Assembly (NCBI RefSeq): GCF_023229695.1
Contig: NZ_JALNYS010000023.1
Coordinates: forward strand, 1-47,452
Reading direction: 5' to 3'
DNA length: 47,452 bases
Origin: Sulfuricurvum sp.
GTDB taxonomy: Bacteria; Campylobacterota; Campylobacteria; Campylobacterales; Sulfurimonadaceae
This document shows positions 41,477 through 47,452 of this stretch, piece after piece. The translations under genes were made by a program, and so were the position numbers. The stretch's first letter is position 1, and each line of letters starts with the position of its first letter. The notes below the pieces were generated by a model, which was not told the origin of the DNA, searched no databases, and saw only the letters and a program-made list of their open reading frames with translations.

Positions 41477-43135
41477 CTATTGCGCGTGAAAAAACTTTCG
41501 AATCCTGTGCCACCAATCCGAAGAGAGATAACTTTCAAACGTGATGCGTAAAAAAGTGCCGGCAAGGCGCTGGAGGATGGTATCCCTCCCGAATTTTTGA
41601 TCATTCGTATCGGGGTAATCTTCGCGGTAATGGGCACCCCGGCTCTCTTCGCGCGCCATCGCGCTCATCACCATTGCTTCGGCAACGATCAGCGCGTTTT
41701 TAAACTCGATGATCGACATAAGTTCGACATTATTGTTCCGCTCTTTGTTAATGCAGCGCAGCCCTGAAGAGACTTTAATCAGATAATGGATGTATTCCAA
41801 AGAGTTGGCCAACGAATCATGGGTCCGAAATACCCCCGCATTTTTGTAAAGGTTGTTTCCCAGATTTCGGCGCATCGTGTTGATATTAAAACGGTTTTCT
41901 CCCCCCAATATCATTTCGACGTAATTGGACTCTCGGTTGACCAAGGCGTAATCAATCGGATGAAAGAGCTCTTTTTTTGCGGCACGTGCCGCTTCCGTAC
42001 CCGCCAGTCGTCCGAAATAGGCCGCTTCGAGAAGACTGTTCCCCCCCAGACGATTAGCTCCGTGTACACCGCTGTAGGCACACTCTCCGCAGGCGAATAT
42101 ATTATCGATATCGGTAGAGGTATCGTTTCGGGTCCAGATTCCTCCCATCGTATAATGGGCCGATGGGGTAATCGGAAGAAGTTCGTTCAAGATATCAATT
42201 CCCGCACCGTTAAGGGCATTTTTACGGGCGGAGGGGAGTTTTTTGTCGATTGTCTCTTCGCTTAAGTGGCGAAAATCGAGAAAAACTTTGCGCCCAGCGA
42301 GCTGATGGCGGACAATATCACGGGAGAGTTTATCCCGTGTCTGGAGTTCATCGGTAAAGCGTTTACCCGTTTCATCTACGATAATCGCCCCCTCTCCCCG
42401 TGCCGCTTCACTGATGAGGGTGCCGCTTCCCAGAAGCGTGGTGGGGTGGAACTGGACAAACTCCATATTCACCAATCTCATTTTGGCACGCAGCGCTATG
42501 GCCAGCAGATCGCCGCTTGACTCTTGGGAGTTGGTTGAATGTCCCCGATAGATTCCGGCATACCCCCCTCCCGCAAGGATCAGTGATTTGCATGCGAACG
42601 CAATCACCTGAGAGTCGGAGCGCCGCAGGAGGGTGATTCCCGAAAGCTTCTCTTTAAACATTGCGATGCTAAGGATCATATGGTTATGAAAAATGATCAC
42701 CCCCTCTTTTCGACACTGCATCAAAAGGGTTTGGGTAATCGAGGCACCGGTACGGTCACCGATGTAGCAGGTGCGCTTCGCTTTGGTTCCGCCAAAAGGG
42801 CGCTGGGCAATGTCGCCATTTTCGTCGCAGTCAAAAACTACCCCCATTTTCACGAGATCTTCGATGATCTCTTTCCCCCCGCTTACCATGGCATTAATCG
42901 CGGCAAGGCGCCCCAGATTATCCGATCCTTTGATCGTATCGGCTACGTGCTCTCTGCACGAATCGTTGCGTGTTGATTTGATAACCGCATTAATCCCCCC
43001 CGACGCAACCGCCGAATTGGAACGCAGGAGGCTGCTTTTGGAGATCAGGGCGACGGAAGCTCCGGCGCGCCGTGCATTGAGCGCCGCATACAGCCCCGAT
43101 ATACCGCTGCCGACTACGATGACGTCATACATCAT
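41477..43135 (-). CDS. FAD flavoprotein of the fumarate reductase/L-aspartate oxidase family
   Basis: The 552-residue protein has the FAD loop GSGISGLYAALNARRAGASV at 9-28, SAVASGGINAV near 43-53, HYTMGGIWTRNDTSTD near 325-340, and GVHGANRLGGNSLLEAAYFG near 355-375. This is typical of FrdA/SdhA/NadB proteins. It could act as L-aspartate oxidase, fumarate reductase or a related dehydrogenase. No iron-sulfur or membrane partner is adjacent. Placement between nifU/AKR and nifT suggests a nif-linked redox task, which is inference. It overlaps the AKR gene by 11 bp. Confidence 0.75.
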   Translation of the reverse strand: MMYDVIVVGSGISGLYAALNARRAGASVALISKSSLLRSNSAVASGGINAVIKSTRNDSCREHVADTIKGSDNLGRLAAINAMVSGGKEIIEDLVKMGVVFDCDENGDIAQRPFGGTKAKRTCYIGDRTGASITQTLLMQCRKEGVIIFHNHMILSIAMFKEKLSGITLLRRSDSQVIAFACKSLILAGGGYAGIYRGHSTNSQESSGDLLAIALRAKMRLVNMEFVQFHPTTLLGSGTLISEAARGEGAIIVDETGKRFTDELQTRDKLSRDIVRHQLAGRKVFLDFRHLSEETIDKKLPSARKNALNGAGIDILNELLPITPSAHYTMGGIWTRNDTSTDIDNIFACGECAYSGVHGANRLGGNSLLEAAYFGRLAGTEAARAAKKELFHPIDYALVNRESNYVEMILGGENRFNINTMRRNLGNNLYKNAGVFRTHDSLANSLEYIHYLIKVSSGLRCINKERNNNVELMSIIEFKNALIVAEAMVMSAMAREESRGAHYREDYPDTNDQKFGRDTILQRLAGTFLRITFESYLSSDWWHRIRKFFHAQ

Positions 43136-44246
43136 ACGAATCTCTCATCAAAATCTCCATTGCTTCTATCGAGGCAGCGGGAATATGGGCCAAAATCGTA
43201 TTGTCGATGACGTGCGACGGTTCAACCGCACCAAAAACCGTACTGATGGCTCCTGCCGAACGGGCAAATTGCAGTGCGCTCGTGACATCGCTGAGGTCGC
43301 TTGTTCGCATCAATTCCCCAATCTTTGCCGCAAACGGCCGCTTAAAGAGATTTTTTTGAAGCAGCGGCGATGAACCCATGTAGGTGATACCGAAGCGTGC
43401 ACACGCATGCATCAGCGGAATATACATTCCGTCTTCGCCCTGCTGGTTCGCATAGGCATACGCATGGGGCTTGGCAAGGTTGAACGGACTTTGAAGATAT
43501 TTGAATCCGTGGTCCTCTCCGCCGATACGCCGTGCAATCTCGACGATACGCGCCAGAGAGATGTACTCGGTATGCTCCTCTTCGTACAAAAATCCGTTCC
43601 ATGCCGCAATCCCGTACGCACCGATCTTACCCTCCCCCCTCAGTGTTTCGAAGAGTGTGAACGCCTCTTCGATCCGTTCGTAAAACGTTTGGGTATCGAT
43701 ATACCCCAGTTGCGTTTCGGGATTATGGAGAAATAAGATATCCAGCGCCTCCAAACCGAGATTCTGAAGCGATTGTTCACAGCTCCAGCGGAGGTATTTG
43801 GGACTCATACAGTGCTGATCAATAATGATCTCCTCTTTCTTCGCCAACCCCGGAGTAACGATTGTCTCTTGTATCCAACCGTAGGGATTGTCGGGGAACG
43901 GAAAATCGAGGGGGATGAATCCGGCTTTGGAGGCGATGATCACCTCTTCGCGCGTGATTTCGCCGGTTTTGAACATCTCAGCCAATGCTTCACCGATCTC
44001 TCGTTCCGACATCTGATAACGGTAGTTAATCGCTGTGTCGATCAAATTGATCCCGTTGCGCAATGCGGTTTTGATCGCCTCCGAGAAATTAATGATATAG
44101 TTTTCCTCTTTGTACGGTTCGGGTTTATAGGTCCCAAGACCGAGTGAGGGGAAAAAGAGCTCTCCGTTAAAACGGTAGAAATCTTTTGAATAAGTGCCGA
44201 ATTTTTTGAGATATGAAAATGTCCCCTCTTTGGTTGCTTGTTTCAT
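43125..44246 (-). CDS. Aldo/keto reductase
   Basis: The 373-residue protein has the AKR tetrad in context: Asp in LIDTAINYRYQMSE, the Tyr in the same segment, Lys in IIASKAGF, and His in ILFLHNPE. The C-terminal block (GAVEPSHV) fits NADPH binding. It should reduce a carbonyl with NAD(P)H, substrate unknown. GGAG lies 9 bp before the ATG. The gene is coupled to the flavoprotein gene and follows nifU after a rearranged hairpin element. Confidence 0.85.
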   Translation of the reverse strand: MKQATKEGTFSYLKKFGTYSKDFYRFNGELFFPSLGLGTYKPEPYKEENYIINFSEAIKTALRNGINLIDTAINYRYQMSEREIGEALAEMFKTGEITREEVIIASKAGFIPLDFPFPDNPYGWIQETIVTPGLAKKEEIIIDQHCMSPKYLRWSCEQSLQNLGLEALDILFLHNPETQLGYIDTQTFYERIEEAFTLFETLRGEGKIGAYGIAAWNGFLYEEEHTEYISLARIVEIARRIGGEDHGFKYLQSPFNLAKPHAYAYANQQGEDGMYIPLMHACARFGITYMGSSPLLQKNLFKRPFAAKIGELMRTSDLSDVTSALQFARSAGAISTVFGAVEPSHVIDNTILAHIPAASIEAMEILMRDSYDV

Positions 44247-44265
44247 GCGAAATGCTCCATGAACA

Positions 44266-44341
44266 CAGCGGCTAGCGTAGTCGCTGCGGCATAAAACAAG
44301 CGAAGCGTTCGTTTCTCTGAAACGCTTGCCCCATACGAGGC
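44266..44341. repeat. Rearranged hairpin element copy upstream of the AKR gene
   Basis: The core AGCGGCTAGCGTAG lies on the plus strand (44268-44281), flanked by CAGCG/CGCTG (44266-44286). The lead hairpin GCCTC-GTAT-GGGGC followed by AAGCG lies on the minus strand (44341-44324). A third hairpin CGTTTC-TCT-GAAACG sits between them. So the two halves of the element are in opposite orientation. Confidence 0.6.
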
Positions 44342-44361
44342 AGAGGTTATTTGTACCATTT

Positions 44362-45339
44362 TTAAACTACCATCACACGTAAATTGGCTTTAAGCTTGAA
44401 ATTAAGCATGTCCTGCATTCCGGCCAGCGTCGTTGTCGTATTCATCGAACAGCTCATACACTCTCCCTTATACTGGATGTAGAGTTCGTGCTCCCCGTCC
44501 ACCTCTTTGAGATCGATCACTTCGACATCCCCGTGGTCGGCTTTGAGTGTCGGGCGGATGTACTCTTCGAGGATCGATTCGATGCTGCGGAGTTTTTGGA
44601 CCAAACTCATCGCGTTGAAATTTCCGTCCCCTTTAGCCTCTTTGATCTTTTTGCTGATTGCCTCTTTTTGAAGTTCAGCGGTGATTTCAGAGAGCATATC
44701 GACGAGATAGACATCTTTTTTCTCATGTCCGCCCGGTTTGATACACGATTTACAAAATCCGCCCGCTTTGGTGTAATCGGTGATTTGCTCAATCGTTTCG
44801 AGTTTGTTCAGTTTAATCACCTCTTTGAGGGTATCGAGACTCACGCGGGCACATTCGCAGACGATAAACTCCGTCTCGAACTCGCTCATATCGACCCCTT
44901 TGTAGATCGATGCCGCTTTTTTGATGACGTCGTACGCCATAACCGAACAGTGCATCTTCTGTCCCGGAACCGCCGGAATATCCTCTTCGTCCCGGAGCGC
45001 TTTTTCGACGTCGATGTTGGTGATTTTCAGCGCTTCATCGACCGTTTTCTCCATACAGAGTTCTGCCATCATATCCGAACTGGCAATCGCCGTCCCGCAT
45101 CCGAAACTTTTAAATCGGCTTTTAACGATCACATCATTTTTAGGATCGATCATCCAGTACAACCGCACCGCATCCCCGCAGCTCTCCGCACCGAAATCGG
45201 CAATGATGAGTTTTTTCTCAGCCGAATCGGCCTCTTCTTGAGTGATCTCTCCCATATTGACCGGATCATTCATCCGTCGTTGTACTTCAGTTGAGTACTC
45301 TTCCCATAATGCTCCGCCGATTAATGTGTCCCGTGCCAT
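44362..45339 (-). CDS. nifU: NifU, Fe-S cluster assembly scaffold (three-domain)
   Basis: The 325-residue protein has an IscU-like N-terminal domain with C54, C81 and C131, a central [2Fe-2S] BFD-like domain with C161, C163, C196 and C199, and an Nfu-like C-terminal domain with C294 and C297 (ECMSCSMNTTTT). It closely follows the layout of Helicobacter NifU, the main Fe-S scaffold of Campylobacterota. It would work with the desulfurase NifS, which is not in the window. CAAGGAGCAATCA precedes the ATG. It is divergent from the P-II gene and heads nifU-akr-flavoprotein-nifT. Confidence 0.93.
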   Translation of the reverse strand: MARDTLIGGALWEEYSTEVQRRMNDPVNMGEITQEEADSAEKKLIIADFGAESCGDAVRLYWMIDPKNDVIVKSRFKSFGCGTAIASSDMMAELCMEKTVDEALKITNIDVEKALRDEEDIPAVPGQKMHCSVMAYDVIKKAASIYKGVDMSEFETEFIVCECARVSLDTLKEVIKLNKLETIEQITDYTKAGGFCKSCIKPGGHEKKDVYLVDMLSEITAELQKEAISKKIKEAKGDGNFNAMSLVQKLRSIESILEEYIRPTLKADHGDVEVIDLKEVDGEHELYIQYKGECMSCSMNTTTTLAGMQDMLNFKLKANLRVMVV

Positions 45340-45399
45340 TGATTGCTCCTTGATGGATGATATTGCTCAGAAAGATGCAAGAGCCGTTCTTGATTAAAT

Positions 45400-45415
45400 G
45401 CGACAATTTTGTCGC
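45400..45415. promoter_or_regulatory. 7-2-7 palindrome between nifU and the P-II gene
   Basis: GCGACAATTTTGTCGC lies 61 bp before nifU and 143 bp before the P-II start. It may be an operator shared by the divergent genes. It matches neither the FNR nor the NifA consensus. Confidence 0.4.
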
Positions 45416-45464
45416 GAGTTACAGCAAGAATATTTTATGCATTAAAGATCGTGAACTTTCAATT

Positions 45465-45539
45465 CTGCCCCGCATGGGGCTAGCTTCAGCCTTAGCGGCC
45501 AGCGTAGCGGATCAGGACGTGTTCCGATCCGCGTTTAAA
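45465..45539 (+). repeat. Hairpin element copy before the P-II gene
   Basis: Hairpin 1 is GCCCC-GCAT-GGGGC (45467-45480). TAGCTTCAGCC and the core AGCGGCCAGCGTAG follow. Hairpin 2 is GCGGATC/GATCCGC (45507-45532), followed by GTTTAAA. It ends 19 bp before the P-II start. Confidence 0.8.
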
Positions 45540-45557
45540 CACTATAAAGGATTTACC

Positions 45558-45953
45558 ATGATGCAAATTACCGCCGTATTTAACAAACACTGTCTGAATG
45601 ATGTTTTACGTGAACTGTTTGATAATCTGATCGAAGGGGTCACTGTGATGGACGTCATCGGAAAAGGGTCTCTCGGCATTGCCGAGAAAAATAATGAAGC
45701 CGATTTATATCCGAAAGTGATGGTTACCATCGTTGTCTCCGACAACGCACACAAAGAGACGGCGATGGAGTGTATCCGTTCTCATACGCAAGATTTGGGG
45801 CACGGTGCCGGTAAAATCTGGGTCACTCCGGTACTCGAAGTGGAACGGATCCGTACCGGAGAGAAAAACGAATCGGCGCTCACACAGCCGATCCCGCGCA
45901 CAACGGCTAAAAGTAATACCCACTTTACGGCTACCGATACCCCATCGAGCTGA
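45558..45953 (+). CDS. P-II family nitrogen regulatory protein with shortened T-loop
   Basis: The 131-residue protein has the P-II core: ITAVFNKHCLNDVLREL, TVMDVIGKG, YPKVMVTIVVSD, and GKIWVTPVLEVERIRTGE near the C-terminus, which is the ATP-binding block. The T-loop between GKG and YPKV is about five residues shorter than in GlnB, and the Tyr that is uridylylated in GlnB is missing. The C-terminal 25 residues are Thr/Ser-rich. It likely senses 2-oxoglutarate/ATP/ADP. The target (NifA, nitrogenase or transporter) is unknown. AAAGGA precedes the ATG. The stop is 1 bp from the convergent RTX gene stop. Confidence 0.8.
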   Translation: MMQITAVFNKHCLNDVLRELFDNLIEGVTVMDVIGKGSLGIAEKNNEADLYPKVMVTIVVSDNAHKETAMECIRSHTQDLGHGAGKIWVTPVLEVERIRTGEKNESALTQPIPRTTAKSNTHFTATDTPSS

Positions 45954-45954
45954 T

Positions 45955-47452
45955 TTACGGATGCCAACCGGCCGCAACGATGTTCATAAGATCCTGATTG
46001 GCTCTCACCGAATCGACATTCGAAATAGAGATTCCGTTATCGGCAGCAAATGCCGTTATGTTCTGAACAATCAGATTGACATCGATATTGGAGAGATAAC
46101 TGCCGTCATACAATTCAAACCGTTCAATCGCATTGTTAGCGTAAGATTGATTGGTCACGGTAAAGTACTCTTCCCCTCCGATATCCACAAGAAGTGAGGA
46201 TCCCTCCATAAAAAAAGCGATATCGCTCTTGGCAATGCCGGTTCCAAATTTAACGGTATCGCTCCCTATTGACTCATTAATCACATCTTGACCCGATCCG
46301 AGATCGAACCGATAGAGGTCATTGCCGGCTCCGCCGCTCATTTGGTCATTACCGCTATTGCCATCGAGCGTGTCGTTTCCGTTCTCACCGAAGAGATAGT
46401 CATTTCCTTCGCCGCCGTAGAGTGTGTCGTTTCCGTTCTCACCGAACAGATAGTCGTTCCCCTCTCCACCGATTAGGGTATCGACTCCGTCCCCCGCATA
46501 AATAAAGTCCATTCCGTCCCCGCCATCTATTATGTCATCTCCGGCAAAGGCGAACATATAATCGCCTCCGCCCAATCCGTACAGCGTGTCCGCCCCGCCG
46601 TCTGTCCCGTAAAGATACTCCCGGGATGCAGTACCCGTCTGTACCGGGATGACACCCCATTGTGCGCTGGACAATACCGTATCATCCCATACCGTTCCAT
46701 CGGCAAACTCGATATTGGTCCCTCGATACATAGGATTTAAGAACCAGTTTTCCAAGGTCACCTGATCACTCGTCCCTGCAATCCGCAAGGTGACGCCGGA
46801 CTGGGTAACACGCTCTAGTATGATGTCCGATGTTAATATACCGCTCCCCATTCGAACGATGTTTTTATCCGATCCGGTACCGGCAATGTCATTAATCACA
46901 TCCTGACCCGATCCGATATCGAACAAATAGAGGTCATTACCGGCTCCGCCGCTCATTCGGTCATTTCCGCTATTGCCGATGAGAGTGTCGTTACCGTTCT
47001 CACCGAGCATATAGTCATTTCCCTCACCGCCGTAGAGCGTGTCGTTTCCGTTCTCACCGAACATATAGTCATTTCCCTCTCCTCCGATGAGTGTATCGAT
47101 ACCGTCCCCGGCGTATAAAAAGTCAGCCTCTGTCCCTCCGTCCATGGTATCGTCTCCGGCAAACGCAAACATATAATCGTTTCCTCCCAGTCCGTACAGC
47201 GTATCCTCCCCGCCGTCGGTTCCGTAGAGGTAATCTAGGGATGCACTCCCCCGGACAATCGGAAGAATCACTTTCAGATCCATAGTGTCCGTTACGCTCT
47301 CTCCTGCCGCATCGGTCGCGGTCAGGGCAACGGTATGGATTTTACCGGCATCGGTACTCGGTGCCGTCCCTTGAAAGGTTCGGGTATCCCCCTCAAACGT
47401 CAGCCAAGAGGGAAGAGCCGTTCCATCGCTCAATGACGCCGTATAACTCAAT
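45955..47452 (-). CDS. RTX-type calcium-binding protein, C-terminal part (5' end outside window)
   Basis: The frame is open at the window edge. The visible 498 residues start with a cadherin-like (CADG) domain (LPSWLTFEGDTRTFQGTAPS). Two near-identical modules of RTX nonapeptide repeats follow (GGEGNDYMFGENGNDTLYGG type, about 80-190 and 285-395), each ending in a GSGQDVIN segment. A non-repeat C-terminal end follows, as used for type I secretion. Such proteins are exported adhesins or surface proteins that fold on Ca2+. No type I secretion genes are in the window. It converges on the P-II gene with a 1-bp gap. Confidence 0.85.
   Translation of the reverse strand, partial: LSYTASLSDGTALPSWLTFEGDTRTFQGTAPSTDAGKIHTVALTATDAAGESVTDTMDLKVILPIVRGSASLDYLYGTDGGEDTLYGLGGNDYMFAFAGDDTMDGGTEADFLYAGDGIDTLIGGEGNDYMFGENGNDTLYGGEGNDYMLGENGNDTLIGNSGNDRMSGGAGNDLYLFDIGSGQDVINDIAGTGSDKNIVRMGSGILTSDIILERVTQSGVTLRIAGTSDQVTLENWFLNPMYRGTNIEFADGTVWDDTVLSSAQWGVIPVQTGTASREYLYGTDGGADTLYGLGGGDYMFAFAGDDIIDGGDGMDFIYAGDGVDTLIGGEGNDYLFGENGNDTLYGGEGNDYLFGENGNDTLDGNSGNDQMSGGAGNDLYRFDLGSGQDVINESIGSDTVKFGTGIAKSDIAFFMEGSSLLVDIGGEEYFTVTNQSYANNAIERFELYDGSYLSNIDVNLIVQNITAFAADNGISISNVDSVRANQDLMNIVAAGWHP

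Noticed and set aside
44488..45294. Long plus-strand frame (268 codons) opposite nifU
   Set aside because: It is antisense to a well-supported gene, and the product is rich in Phe/Arg/Asp with no family pattern. The same reasoning removes other long antisense frames, such as 38906-39874 opposite nifA and 20596-21369 opposite the Mop gene.
45357..45557. N-terminal extension of the P-II protein by 67 residues
   Set aside because: The frame is open but crosses the hairpin element, and the P-II fold starts at 45558 behind AAAGGA.

Overview
The window looks like the chromosome of a chemolithoautotrophic Campylobacterota (Epsilonproteobacteria) of the Sulfurimonas/Sulfuricurvum type. The evidence is the Helicobacter-like three-domain NifU, a CetA/CetB-type split energy-taxis receptor, an Ech-like group 4 hydrogenase next to a cyanobacterial-type (group 2) uptake hydrogenase, and a set of nitrogen-fixation accessory genes. 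The species assignment is inference; no rRNA is present.

Layout. (1) 1-466: C-terminus of a phosphohexomutase-type protein cut by the window edge. (2) 540-5495: a compact six-gene Ech-like membrane hydrogenase operon in the order A-B-C-D-E-F. (3) 5532-9728: a cytoplasmic uptake hydrogenase whose small subunit is fused behind an FAD/NAD(P) oxidoreductase and a BFD [2Fe-2S] domain, then the large subunit. (4) 9753-18142: glucan phosphorylase, tRNA-Glu, a response regulator with a ribbon-helix-helix output domain, and a hybrid-kinase/double-receiver operon that starts with a 27-codon lipoprotein-like gene. (5) 18360-24145: a GNAT protein and two divergent nif accessory operons (NifX, two ferredoxins, a Mop/TOBE protein and a Sel1-NifU fusion on the minus strand; a NifX-like protein and several small unknown genes on the plus strand). 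(6) 24166-29697: an AT-rich defence island with HigBA and a complete RADAR pair (rdrA, rdrB). (7) 29790-34734: a VWA/MoxR pair, an orphan gene and the CetB/CetA-like taxis pair. (8) 34742-40120: a minus-strand operon tpx-ank-sagB-ald-orf divergent from nifA. (9) 40128-41068: a HepT/MntA toxin-antitoxin pair and a degraded restriction-modification gene end. (10) 41180-45953: nifT, a FAD flavoprotein, an aldo/keto reductase, nifU, and a divergent P-II protein with a shortened T-loop. (11) 45955-47452: the C-terminus of a large RTX protein.

How the genes may work together. The hydrogenases and the nif accessory genes fit a cell that takes up H2, including H2 made by nitrogenase, and uses it to reduce cytoplasmic carriers. 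NifA and P-II give nitrogen control. nifHDK, nifB, nifEN, nifS and the hyp maturation genes are not in the window.

The two observations I rate highest are the RADAR system and a family of intergenic hairpin elements. The hairpin stems change sequence from copy to copy but stay complementary. The core is AGCGGCNAGCGTAG, and the copies sit next to the starts or ends of nif and hup genes.
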